The notes under the pieces are model-generated. The model searched no databases. It worked only from the letters and a program-made list of their open reading frames with translations, and had not been told where the DNA came from. From the NCBI GenBank assembly GCA_041946685.1, contig JBHGAV010000001.1:62001-126000 (forward strand): a stretch of 64,000 nt of DNA, given 5' to 3'. Position numbers and translations under genes: made by a program. How positions within the stretch are numbered: the first letter of the stretch is position 1; every line of letters begins with the position of its first letter. Shown piece by piece: positions 15,833-23,750 of this stretch. The DNA is from JBHGAV01 sp041946685. Lineage in GTDB: Bacteria; Acidobacteriota; Terriglobia; Bryobacterales; Bryobacteraceae.

Positions 15833-16576
15833 TCAGGACCCTACGCGGGCCACTTCCTCCACCGCCCGGCGGTTCATGTCCGCCCCAAGCGTGATGGCCC
15901 TCTGCAACATCTCAAACTGCCGGATCACATTTACCAGGCGTACCGCTCCTTCCGCCGACGCCACGTTGGAGCTCTCCAGCCTGCCCTGCCGGACTTCGAA
16001 GCCTGTCGCTGCTACGGGCGCCGCGCCGGAGCGCGAAGCGAAGTAGTTCGATCCCTGCTTGCTCAGCGCGGACAGCTCCTGGAAATCGACGATCTCCAAC
16101 TGACCGAGCACGGCGCCGTCTTGCCGCACAACGCCTTCACGGGAGACCTCGATCGGGCTGGAGGACGTGGTTTGAAGCAGGCCCCCGCCCACAAGGCGCA
16201 CGGTGTACCCCTCCATGGTCGTCACCGCCCCCGTAGCCGAGAGCTGGAAGCTGCCGTTGCGGGTGTAGAGAGGCCCCGCCGGGCCGTTCACCGAGAAGAA
16301 GCCACGGCCGGATATGGCCAGATCCAGCGGGTTGCCGGTCGTAAGAAGGGTCCCTTGAGAGAAGTCCGTCCATTGCCTCTCGATAACGGGCAGGGTCGCC
16401 GCCTGCCCCCCCGGCAGGGCGGATGGGCGCGCCTCCGCTGAGATGTAGAGACCGTAGAACTCACGGTCGCCTTTGTATCCCGCCGTGGCCGTGTTGGCCA
16501 GGTTGTTGGCCAGCATGTCCAATGATTCCATTCGCGCCCTCAGGCCGCTGGCTGCGGCGATGCTGATTGGGTCCAT
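15833..16576 (-). CDS. flgF: Flagellar rod/hook-basal body protein FlgF
   Basis: This 247-residue rod protein of the FlgG/FlgE family is the probable proximal-distal rod junction subunit. It has MESLDMLANNLANTATAGYK near residues 16-35, AISGRGFFSVNGPAGPLYTR in the middle and the VNVIRQFEMLQRAITLGAD helix at the end. FlgF and FlgG are similar; the FlgF call rests on the weaker rod motif and the flgF-flgG order. It starts the leftward block opposite fliK. Confidence 0.9.
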   Translation of the reverse strand: MDPISIAAASGLRARMESLDMLANNLANTATAGYKGDREFYGLYISAEARPSALPGGQAATLPVIERQWTDFSQGTLLTTGNPLDLAISGRGFFSVNGPAGPLYTRNGSFQLSATGAVTTMEGYTVRLVGGGLLQTTSSSPIEVSREGVVRQDGAVLGQLEIVDFQELSALSKQGSNYFASRSGAAPVAATGFEVRQGRLESSNVASAEGAVRLVNVIRQFEMLQRAITLGADMNRRAVEEVARVGS

Positions 16577-16659
16577 TGCGTTTCCCGCCGTGGTTCATCG
16601 AGCAAGCGTCGGACCGAACGAGGAGGGGCGGGCAAATTCCTGAAACGGCTGCGTTGGAC

Positions 16660-16713
16660 GCCGATAAGGAGGGCAGGACGGAGTGCGCTGAAAAGGCAAT
16701 CTCCTGCCGATAC
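16660..16713 (+). promoter_or_regulatory. Two sigma-28-like -10 elements upstream of fliK
   Basis: GCCGATAA (16660-16667) and GCCGATAC (16706-16713) occur in the 231-base gap between flgF and fliK. The first has TGAAACGG eleven bases upstream, a poor -35; the second has CTGAAAAGG nine bases upstream. Both point toward fliK-flgD-flgE. An inverted repeat AGGAGGGCA (16667-16675) and TGCCCTCCT (16741-16749) overlaps the first and could pair in the leader RNA. Confidence 0.35.
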
Positions 16714-16807
16714 CCTCTTCGCGGCAACTTCTTGACGCGGTGCCCTCCTCCTAACTGCTTGAGCCGACGCCCCTACGGAATGGCTGCTCGTCTGCACAAG
16801 AGCAGGC

Positions 16808-18685
16808 GTGACCACCGCGGTTGTCAACCTCCTGGCGGCACTCTCGCCGGCTCCGTCCGGCTCTGAAGGCGGCCCGGCGCCAAGCCCCGAGTCCGCCGGC
16901 GACCAGCCGGCCTTGGCCTGGATCGATGCGCTGGGGGATTGCTTCCAGCCGGATCTTCTGGGTGTTGCACAATCGACGGGACTGCCCGCGGCCCCCGCCG
17001 TGGTTTTGACGCTGCCGGCTTCTCTTTCCTGTGGGGTCCGCGGTGTGCCGGTCCAGCGCGCGCCTGAAGTCAAGCAGGAAGGCGAAGAAGGAGCGGAGCC
17101 ACCTCCACTGGCAGTTCCCGTTCTGCCAGCGCCGCTGGTGGATACTCCGGAGAAACTCGAGCTTGGCTTGGCCGGGACCGTCCTTCTCACCCGAGGCGCG
17201 CCGGAGGTCTCCCCCGTGCAGGACTCGGCCTCCGGCAGCTTGCCAGCCGCCACCGAGGAGGTACCCGCGCCGCGGGAAAGCCCCGCCCGGCAGGGCACGG
17301 GGGGAAATGACAGTGATCGGGCTACCCGCGCCCAGGTTTCGTCCCTTCTGATGCCGGCGCCTTCGGCCACTGAGGCCCGCCTTTCGTCCGAACCGCCGGT
17401 CGCCGTGCTTGCCACGGCGGCGCCCTCTGAGACGACAGTCGTGCCTCCGGAGGCCACGGCGGTACTGGAGACTCCTGCTCAACCGGTATTTCCGGGGGCT
17501 GCGATCCTGTCGGCCAGTCCTGAGGCGGCCCCGGCGGTCTCGCCCGGCGGCCTCGAGCTTGTTAAAGCAGACTCACCCAAACAGTCAGCAGTCGTGGAGA
17601 TGGCGACGGCGCTGGAGCCGGCCAGACAGACGGACCAGCAACCCGATGCGTGGATTGTCCGGACGTCAGGTACAGATTCCGTCCCTGCGGAACTCCGGAC
17701 CTCCGTGGCAGCAGAGCATGGTTTGACGGGGCCGCGCCGCTCACCTGAGCCCGTTGCCGTGGCCGAATGGGCGTTCTCCGCACGCATCGTCGTCCCCGCT
17801 CCCCAGGGGCGCGAGGAGCCGGTGCAGCAATTGGCCGGGCGGGCTGCGGGCGAGCCGGAGCAGAAGTCCACCGAAAACACAAGGACAGTGGTTGAGGCCG
17901 CGCCTCGGGAGACTACCCAGAGGGTAGGAGCCGCCGCCCAAGCGCCGGCCGGACAAGGACGTCCCCCCGCACCCGAGGCTGACGCGCGGTCGTCTGCCAT
18001 CGAAGATGCAGTCACCGGCAGGGCGCAGATCAAGGTTGGCGTACGCGTCCCGCCGGACACAACCGCATCGGCGGGCCCAGCGCCGGCAAACCGTGCTGCG
18101 CCAAGGCAAGCCGAGACAGAACACCGCGTCTCCTCCCAGATCCCGCCGCCGGTTTCCGGGCCGGTTCGGGCACCGTCCGCCTTCCCGTCCTCACCCGACC
18201 TGCCCCCGGAGAGCGCTCCGACTCAGGCGCGGACGGCGATGCGCGCCCCGGACGCCAACCGGCCTGCCGCCGCTGCTCCCGCCCACCAGATGCAGTTCCG
18301 GCTGGCGGGCTCCGAGCGCGGGCCGGCGGTCCAGGTTCACCTGCGAGACCAGGCGGGCGAACTGAGAGTCGCTGTCCGCACCGCCGACGGAGAACTGGCG
18401 CATTCGCTGCGCGAGGGGCTCCCCGAACTGGTTCAGCAGCTTGGCCGGCAAGGGTACGAGGCGGAGGTGTGGCGGCCGGCGGCAGGTCCGGTTTCGATCC
18501 GGGAGCCGGGCGGATCGGAAGCGACGACGCAGAAGACCGACCTTGGAAGTGGAACCAGGGATAGCGGCGGCTCGGGTGGAGAGCAGGAGCGATCCGCCGA
18601 CGGTGGAGACTCCAGGCGCGGGAAGGAGTCCCGGGCGTGGAGTGACGAGTGGCAGGAGAGCGTGGACGGCACACGCAGTCGTTGA
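16808..18685 (+). CDS. fliK: Hook-length control protein FliK
   Basis: FliK is the secreted ruler that ends hook export and switches FlhB specificity. The 625-residue product is mostly Pro/Ala/Glu-rich and disordered, as in other FliK proteins. It ends in a Flg_hook domain at about residues 495-560 (VQVHLRDQAGELRVAVRTAD, then LREGLPELVQQLGRQGYEAE). The GTG at 16808 was chosen as the earliest codon consistent with coding bias. It is larger than the usual 400-450 residues because of the linker. flgD follows after 17 bases. Confidence 0.88.
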   Translation: MTTAVVNLLAALSPAPSGSEGGPAPSPESAGDQPALAWIDALGDCFQPDLLGVAQSTGLPAAPAVVLTLPASLSCGVRGVPVQRAPEVKQEGEEGAEPPPLAVPVLPAPLVDTPEKLELGLAGTVLLTRGAPEVSPVQDSASGSLPAATEEVPAPRESPARQGTGGNDSDRATRAQVSSLLMPAPSATEARLSSEPPVAVLATAAPSETTVVPPEATAVLETPAQPVFPGAAILSASPEAAPAVSPGGLELVKADSPKQSAVVEMATALEPARQTDQQPDAWIVRTSGTDSVPAELRTSVAAEHGLTGPRRSPEPVAVAEWAFSARIVVPAPQGREEPVQQLAGRAAGEPEQKSTENTRTVVEAAPRETTQRVGAAAQAPAGQGRPPAPEADARSSAIEDAVTGRAQIKVGVRVPPDTTASAGPAPANRAAPRQAETEHRVSSQIPPPVSGPVRAPSAFPSSPDLPPESAPTQARTAMRAPDANRPAAAAPAHQMQFRLAGSERGPAVQVHLRDQAGELRVAVRTADGELAHSLREGLPELVQQLGRQGYEAEVWRPAAGPVSIREPGGSEATTQKTDLGSGTRDSGGSGGEQERSADGGDSRRGKESRAWSDEWQESVDGTRSR

Positions 18686-18702
18686 GAGAGGAGCAGAGCC
18701 AG

Positions 18703-19005
18703 ATGGCTACATCCGTGAACGCGATTGGCGGCACCAGCGAATCCCAGACGGACTCGGGTGTCAAGGTAGGGGGGCAGACTGTCGGCAAGGACGACTTTCT
18801 TCAACTGTTGGTCGCCCAGATCAAGAACCAGAATCCACTCAATCCCGCCGACGGGGTGGAGTTCCTTTCGCAGCTTGCCCAGTTCAGCCAGTTGGAGCAG
18901 CTCATCAACATACGCACCCAACTGGAGAACCTGGCGGCAAAGCAGGACTCCGCCGCAGGGACACAGACAGATTCCGGCCAGCAGAGCAGTCAGGCGGCCG
19001 CTTGA
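18703..19005 (+). CDS. flgD: Hook scaffold protein FlgD, minimal form
   Basis: FlgD caps the growing hook. I chose the ATG at 18703, preceded by GAGAGGAG at 18685-18692, over an in-frame ATG at 18649 that lies inside fliK. The resulting protein has about 100 residues. It contains the conserved FlgD N-terminal segment (GKDDFLQLLVAQIKNQNPLN, then EFLSQLAQFSQLEQLINI) and lacks the Ig-like and Tudor-like C-terminal domain of about 120 residues. Short FlgD forms occur in several phyla. Confidence 0.9.
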   Translation: MATSVNAIGGTSESQTDSGVKVGGQTVGKDDFLQLLVAQIKNQNPLNPADGVEFLSQLAQFSQLEQLINIRTQLENLAAKQDSAAGTQTDSGQQSSQAAA

Positions 19006-19027
19006 GACAGAACAGGAGAGAACTTAC

Positions 19028-20284
19028 ATGGCATTCACCGCATTTTCGACGGCGCTCTCGGCCTTGAGCGCCCACACCACCGCCGTGGACGTGGTGGGCA
19101 ACAACCTGGCGAACCTGAACACCCCCGGCTTCAAGACCAGCAGCGTGGTCTTCCACGACCTGGTCACCCAGTCGCTCGGCCTGGGTGAGACGCAAGTCGG
19201 CCTAGGCATCGCGCGCCCCCTTACTCTGCGCCAGTTCGCGCAGGGCGCACTGCAATCCAGCTCGGGCTCGCTCGACGCCGCCATCCAGGGAGACGGCTTC
19301 TTTGTGCTTCGCGACGCCAGCGGGGCGCTGCTTCTGACGCGGGCGGGCAACTTTCACGTCGACGACGCCGGCAATCTGCTGACGGCCACCGGCGAACGGG
19401 TGCAAGGCTGGACCGAGTCGGCCGGCGTTGTGAACACCAACGGACCTATCGGCAACATCGTGGTTCCGGTGGGCACTCTGCGGGCGCCCAAGACCACGAC
19501 CCTGTTCTCCCTCAGCCTGAACCTGAACTCCGCGGGCGTGGCGGGCGAGACCTCGGGCACGTTCTCGACGCCGCTGGAAATCGTAGATGCGCTGGGCATC
19601 ACCCACGTGCTCACGGTCACGTTCACCAAGACCGGGGCGAACACCTGGGACTACGACGTTACCATCCCGGGCGAGGACCTGACGGCGGGCACCCCGGGCA
19701 CTCCAAGCTCGCTCGGAACCGGCTCGCTCACCTTCGATGACAACGGCCGCCTCTCGGATCCGACCGCCACTCCGGGGACGGTAACCTTCTCCATCTCCGG
19801 ACTCACCAGCGGCGCGGCCGACATGACGGTGGATTGGGGTCTCTATGAAGCCGACGGGACGCCGAAGCTGACCCAGTACGCGCAGACCTCGGCCGTAGCG
19901 GCCGTCAGCCAGGACGGCACACCCGCCGCCCAGCTCGTCAAAGTCGGGCTGGCCGACGGCGGAAAAATCCTGGCGCAGTACTCCAACGGGGAACAGCGCG
20001 TGGTGGGCCAACTGGCCCTGGCGGCGGTCCGGAACCCGGACTCGCTGATGGCGGCCGGCAACAACAACTACCAGCTCACCGCGCGCACGGCCATGCCCGC
20101 CATCGGCGTGCCCCAGACCGGAGGCCGCGGCAAGGTGCTCGGTTCGTCGCTGGAAAGCTCGACGGTCGACATCGCCCAGGAATTCACCACTTTGATCATG
20201 CTGCAGCGCGGCTACCAGGCCAACGCCCGGGTGGTCATGACGGTGGACGAGATCAGCCAGGAAACCATGAACATGAAGCGGTGA
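19028..20284 (+). CDS. flgE: Flagellar hook protein FlgE
   Basis: FlgE polymerises into the hook. The 418-residue product starts MAFTAFSTALSALSAHTTAV and carries VVGNNLANLNTPGFKTSSVV near residues 22-41. The hook-family middle domains and the C-terminal helix VDIAQEFTTLIMLQRGYQAN are clear. The ATG at 19028 fits the conserved N-terminus, with AGGAGA about nine bases upstream. It lies between flgD and fliN, with no mot or fliL-fliM genes in between. Confidence 0.96.
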   Translation: MAFTAFSTALSALSAHTTAVDVVGNNLANLNTPGFKTSSVVFHDLVTQSLGLGETQVGLGIARPLTLRQFAQGALQSSSGSLDAAIQGDGFFVLRDASGALLLTRAGNFHVDDAGNLLTATGERVQGWTESAGVVNTNGPIGNIVVPVGTLRAPKTTTLFSLSLNLNSAGVAGETSGTFSTPLEIVDALGITHVLTVTFTKTGANTWDYDVTIPGEDLTAGTPGTPSSLGTGSLTFDDNGRLSDPTATPGTVTFSISGLTSGAADMTVDWGLYEADGTPKLTQYAQTSAVAAVSQDGTPAAQLVKVGLADGGKILAQYSNGEQRVVGQLALAAVRNPDSLMAAGNNNYQLTARTAMPAIGVPQTGGRGKVLGSSLESSTVDIAQEFTTLIMLQRGYQANARVVMTVDEISQETMNMKR

Positions 20285-20306
20285 GAGCGGAGTGGGGAGC
20301 TGGACC

Positions 20307-20555
20307 ATGTCGCCGCTGGATGAGGTCGCCCGGTTTGCCGACGTCCCGATGTCCATCGAACTGGAGATCGGCCGGCCAATGATGAAGCTGGGGGAACTGC
20401 TTTCGCTGCAAGAGGGGCGGGTGGTAGCGCTGGCTCGCTCGGCCGGTGAGAACATCGACATCCGGGTGGGCGGAGTCCTGGTCGCCCACGGCGAAATCAT
20501 CGTTTCGGAGACGGGTGTCGGGGTGCGGATCACGGACTTTAAAGGGGAGGAGTAG
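20307..20555 (+). CDS. fliN: Flagellar motor switch protein FliN
   Basis: FliN forms the lower C ring that binds FliH and switch partners. The product is about 82 residues from the ATG at 20307, which has GGGAG eight bases upstream; a GTG at 20292 would add five residues. It is essentially the SpoA/FliN domain alone: PMSIELEIGRPMMKLGELLS, NIDIRVGGVLVAHGEIIVSE, then VGVRITDF. A second, longer FliN-domain protein is encoded at 27862. fliO follows after 27 bases. Confidence 0.93.
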   Translation: MSPLDEVARFADVPMSIELEIGRPMMKLGELLSLQEGRVVALARSAGENIDIRVGGVLVAHGEIIVSETGVGVRITDFKGEE

Positions 20556-20582
20556 GGGCCGGGCACGTCGGCCCTCGATCAG

Positions 20583-20867
20583 ATGGAATGGATTCGGCAG
20601 GTGTTGGCCGTCGCGGCCGTCTTCGGCTTGCTGCTCGCAACCATGGCGTGGCTTCGCCGGCGCGGACTGGCTCGTCCACCGGGCACGGGATCCTGGCACC
20701 GGCCGCCGCGCCGCCTGGAACTGGTGGATCGCCTCTCGCTCACGCCGCAGCATTCGCTGCACCTGGTGCGGATGGGAGAGAGGGCTATCCTGGTGGGGAG
20801 GAGCCCGTCGGGCCTGTCCTTGCTGGAGAGCGTGGAGTGGCGCCCCCAGGAGGACGTCGCCCCATGA
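20583..20867 (+). CDS. fliO: Flagellar export protein FliO
   Basis: FliO helps assemble the FliP ring of the export gate. The 94-residue product has one N-terminal transmembrane helix (IRQVLAVAAVFGLLLATMAW, residues 4-23). A cytoplasmic FliO domain follows, with LELVDRLSLTPQHSLHLVRM and a Gly-Arg-Ser-Pro turn. Its stop overlaps the fliP start (ATGA at 20864-20867). Confidence 0.9.
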   Translation: MEWIRQVLAVAAVFGLLLATMAWLRRRGLARPPGTGSWHRPPRRLELVDRLSLTPQHSLHLVRMGERAILVGRSPSGLSLLESVEWRPQEDVAP

Positions 20868-21601
20868 GGCGCACATCCTGCCTCGCCGCCGCACTGCTGC
20901 TCGCCGCGCAGGCCGGCGCCGCAGCCGCGCCGGGGCTGTTCCCGGCGGCCGCGCCTCAGGTCAAGGGCGGGGCTTCTCTGAGCATGCCCCTGCAGGTGGC
21001 GGTGCTGCTGACGCTGCTGACCCTGCTTCCGGCTGCCGTGGTATCGGTGACTCCTTTCCTTCGAATCACGGTCGTGTTGCACTTCCTCCGCCAGGCGCTG
21101 GGCACGCAATCGACGCCCTCCAACCAGGTGCTGCTGGGGCTGGCGCTGTTTCTCACCATCCTGATCATGCAGCCGGTGGGACTTCAGATCTACGAGAAGG
21201 CCTGGGCGCCCTTGGAGAAGAACCAGATGACCCTGGCACAGGCCCTGGAGGAGGGCTCCCAGCCGCTGAAAGCCTTTCTGGTGCGCTTTGCCCGGGACAA
21301 GGACATCCGCCTGTTCCTGGAGATCTCGCGCACGCCCGCGCCGCGCACGCCGGCGGATGTGGGGCTGAAGGTTCTGATCCCCGCCTACATTCTGTCCGAG
21401 CTCAAGGCCGGCTTCCAGATCGGCGCCGTGCTGTTCCTGCCCTTTCTCGTCATCGACCTGCTCGTCGCCTCGGTGGTTCTTTCGGTGGGCATGATCCAGT
21501 TGCCGCCGGTGATGATTTCGGCGCCGTTCAAAGTCCTGCTGTTCGTTCTGGTCGACGGCTGGAACCTGACGGTGGGATCGCTGATGAAGAGTTTCTACTG
21601 A
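20864..21601 (+). CDS. fliP: Flagellar export gate protein FliP
   Basis: FliP is the main pore subunit of the type III gate. From the ATG at 20864, coupled to fliO, the protein has 245 residues. A cleavable signal peptide (SCLAAALLLAAQAGAAAA) precedes four membrane helices. Family motifs include PLQVAVLLTLLTLLPAAVVS, FLRITVVLHFLRQALGTQ and SELKAGFQIGAVLFLPFLVI. Length and topology match the family. Confidence 0.97.
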   Translation: MRRTSCLAAALLLAAQAGAAAAPGLFPAAAPQVKGGASLSMPLQVAVLLTLLTLLPAAVVSVTPFLRITVVLHFLRQALGTQSTPSNQVLLGLALFLTILIMQPVGLQIYEKAWAPLEKNQMTLAQALEEGSQPLKAFLVRFARDKDIRLFLEISRTPAPRTPADVGLKVLIPAYILSELKAGFQIGAVLFLPFLVIDLLVASVVLSVGMIQLPPVMISAPFKVLLFVLVDGWNLTVGSLMKSFY

Positions 21602-21611
21602 CCTCCGCGCC

Positions 21612-21881
21612 ATGACTCCCGAACTGGCAGTCGAAGTCCTCCGTCAGGCGCTCCTGGCCGCTTTCTGGCTGGGCGCGCCGCTGTTGGCGATCGCGTTTGT
21701 GGCCGGGATCGTGGTCGGCCTGATTCAGATCACCACGTCCATTCAGGATGCCGCCTTCAACACCGTCCCCCGGCTGGCGGCGTTCCTGGTGGGGCTGGTG
21801 ATCCTGATGCCGTGGATGTTCAAGCGGATGGCGGTCTACACCGTCTCGATCCTGGGAGACCTGGGCAGGTATGCACGCTGA
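21612..21881 (+). CDS. fliQ: Flagellar export gate protein FliQ
   Basis: FliQ is an 89-residue two-helix gate subunit that packs around the FliP ring. The motif LIQITTSIQDAAFNTVPRLA lies between two hydrophobic segments, exactly as in the family. It is 10 bases behind fliP and overlaps the fliR start by 11 bases. Confidence 0.96.
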   Translation: MTPELAVEVLRQALLAAFWLGAPLLAIAFVAGIVVGLIQITTSIQDAAFNTVPRLAAFLVGLVILMPWMFKRMAVYTVSILGDLGRYAR

Positions 21882-22644
21882 GATGGTCCTCCTCATGTCC
21901 ACGCTGTACGGTTTCCTGCTGGTGCTGACGCGTGTAGGCTCGGCCCTCATCTTCGTGCCGCTCCCGGGCGTGCGGCAGGGCCCGGAGGCCGCGCGCGTCA
22001 TCCTGGCGCTCTCGCTGACGATCGCGCTGTTCCCCCAATGGCCCCCGGTGGACTCCGAGCCGAGCCTCGGCATGCTGGCCGGCTGGATCGTCTCCGAAGC
22101 GGCGCTGGGGATTCTGTTCGGGCTGCTGGTGGGCTTCTGGGCCGAGGCGATGCAACTGGCGGCGCAGGCGGTGGGGCTGGAGGCCGGCTTCGCCTATGCG
22201 TCGATGGTCGATCCGCAGACGCAGGCCGACTCCGGCGTCCTGCTGGTCTTCGCCCAACTGGCCGCAGGCCTGCTGTTCTTCAGCCTGGGCCTGGACCGGG
22301 AAGTGGTGCGCATCTTTGCCCGCAGCCTGGAGACCTTCCCGCCGGGAGCGCTGCTGGCGCCGGGCCCCGCGATGGAGGCCGTACTTCGTCTGGGCGCGGG
22401 GATGTTCACCACGGGGGTCCGGCTGGCTTTGCCCTGCCTGGCGCTGCTGGCTCTGGTGGACATCGCCCTGGCTCTGGTGGGCAGGCTGAACGCGCAGTTG
22501 CAGTTGCTGACGCTGGCCTTTCCCTTGAAGATGCTGGCGACGCTCGTGGTGCTCGCCTGGCTGCTTCCCGTCTTTCCTCGCGTGCTCGGCCCCTACGGCG
22601 GCCAGATCATGGCGGGAATGCGGGCCGTGGTTCAACAGCGGTGA
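21871..22644 (+). CDS. fliR: Flagellar export gate protein FliR
   Basis: FliR completes the FliPQR gate. The 257-residue product is very hydrophobic, with about six membrane helices. It contains GSALIFVPLPGVRQGPEAAR near residues 18-37 and AAQAVGLEAGFAYASMVDPQ near 95-115, both family hallmarks. It lies in the normal fliP-fliQ-fliR-flhB-flhA order. Confidence 0.96.
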   Translation: MHAEMVLLMSTLYGFLLVLTRVGSALIFVPLPGVRQGPEAARVILALSLTIALFPQWPPVDSEPSLGMLAGWIVSEAALGILFGLLVGFWAEAMQLAAQAVGLEAGFAYASMVDPQTQADSGVLLVFAQLAAGLLFFSLGLDREVVRIFARSLETFPPGALLAPGPAMEAVLRLGAGMFTTGVRLALPCLALLALVDIALALVGRLNAQLQLLTLAFPLKMLATLVVLAWLLPVFPRVLGPYGGQIMAGMRAVVQQR

Positions 22645-22670
22645 GGGTGCGGAGACAGAGCTGACCGGGG

Positions 22671-23747
22671 ATGTCGGACAAGTCATCCAGGACCGAACAA
22701 CCGACGCCGCATCGCATCGATAAGGCGCGTAAGGAAGGCCAGTTCGCCTCCTCCCGCGAACTGCTGGGCGCGGTTCAATTTCTGGTGTTTGTCCTTGTGC
22801 TCTCCCGATGGGGGGGAGCCTGGCTGAGCGGCGTCAGGCGCTCCACGCGCCTGCTGCTCCAGCAGGCCTTCCATCCGGAATTGGGAACGACGGGAATCCT
22901 CGGCGCGTGCCGCGACGCACTGTTCGGCTGCCTTGTGCCGCTCGCCTGGGTGGGTGGAGCGCTGGTGTTGCTGTCGATCGGCTCGCAGCTGGCCATGACC
23001 CGCATGGGCTTCAGCATGAAGAGGCTTGCTCCGGATTTCAATCGCCTCAATCCGATGTCGCGCCTGAAGGATCTCTGGCGTCAGAACACCTGGGCCCTGG
23101 CCAAGGCGCTGGTGATTCTGCCTCTGGCCGGGATTGCGGTCTGGGCCATCGCCTGCGACAACCTGGCCGGTTACATGGCCATGCCGCTGGCGGGCGTCGA
23201 AGGCGGCGCTCGCCTGCTGGCCGACTCGATGCTGGGGCTGCTGTGGAAAGCGGCCGGCGTCTTCCTGGTCCTCGGCGTCGTGGATCTGGCGCGCGAGCGC
23301 AGGCGCTACACCCAGAACCTCCGTATGAGCCGGCAGGAGCTGCGGGAGGAGGTCAAGGATCTGGAAGGGAACCCCCAGGTCAAGGCCCGCATACGGTGGC
23401 TGCAACGCGACCTGGTCCGCCGCCAGATGATGAAGGAGGTCAAGACGGCCACGGCCGTAATTGTGAATCCCACCCACTATGCCGTGGCAATCCGCTACCA
23501 GATGGAGTCCATGGCGGCGCCCCGGGTGGTAGCCAAGGGCCGCGGCCTGATCGCGCAGCGGATAAGGGAGATCGCGGTCGAGCACCAGGTTCCGCTGTTT
23601 GAGAACCCGCCGCTCGCCCAGGCCCTCTACAAGACGGTCAAGGTCGGCCAGGAGATACCGGCGCACCTGTACCGCGCCGTGGCCGAGATCCTGGCCTACA
23701 TCTACCGTCTCATGAACGGCCGGCTCCCGGGACAGGCGGGGACGTAA
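22671..23747 (+). CDS. flhB: Flagellar export switch protein FlhB
   Basis: FlhB controls the switch from rod/hook to filament substrates. The 358-residue product starts with EQPTPHRIDKARKEGQFASS and has four membrane helices. The cytoplasmic domain has the autocleavage motif Asn-Pro-Thr-His near residues 266-269, followed by YAVAIRYQ. The intact NPTH site and the encoded FliK ruler suggest a standard substrate-specificity switch. Confidence 0.97.
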   Translation: MSDKSSRTEQPTPHRIDKARKEGQFASSRELLGAVQFLVFVLVLSRWGGAWLSGVRRSTRLLLQQAFHPELGTTGILGACRDALFGCLVPLAWVGGALVLLSIGSQLAMTRMGFSMKRLAPDFNRLNPMSRLKDLWRQNTWALAKALVILPLAGIAVWAIACDNLAGYMAMPLAGVEGGARLLADSMLGLLWKAAGVFLVLGVVDLARERRRYTQNLRMSRQELREEVKDLEGNPQVKARIRWLQRDLVRRQMMKEVKTATAVIVNPTHYAVAIRYQMESMAAPRVVAKGRGLIAQRIREIAVEHQVPLFENPPLAQALYKTVKVGQEIPAHLYRAVAEILAYIYRLMNGRLPGQAGT

Positions 23748-23750
23748 GCC

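Noticed and set aside
14753..16441. 562-residue open frame antisense to flgA, flgG and flgF
   Set aside because: It is a shadow frame of three well-recognised flagellar genes.
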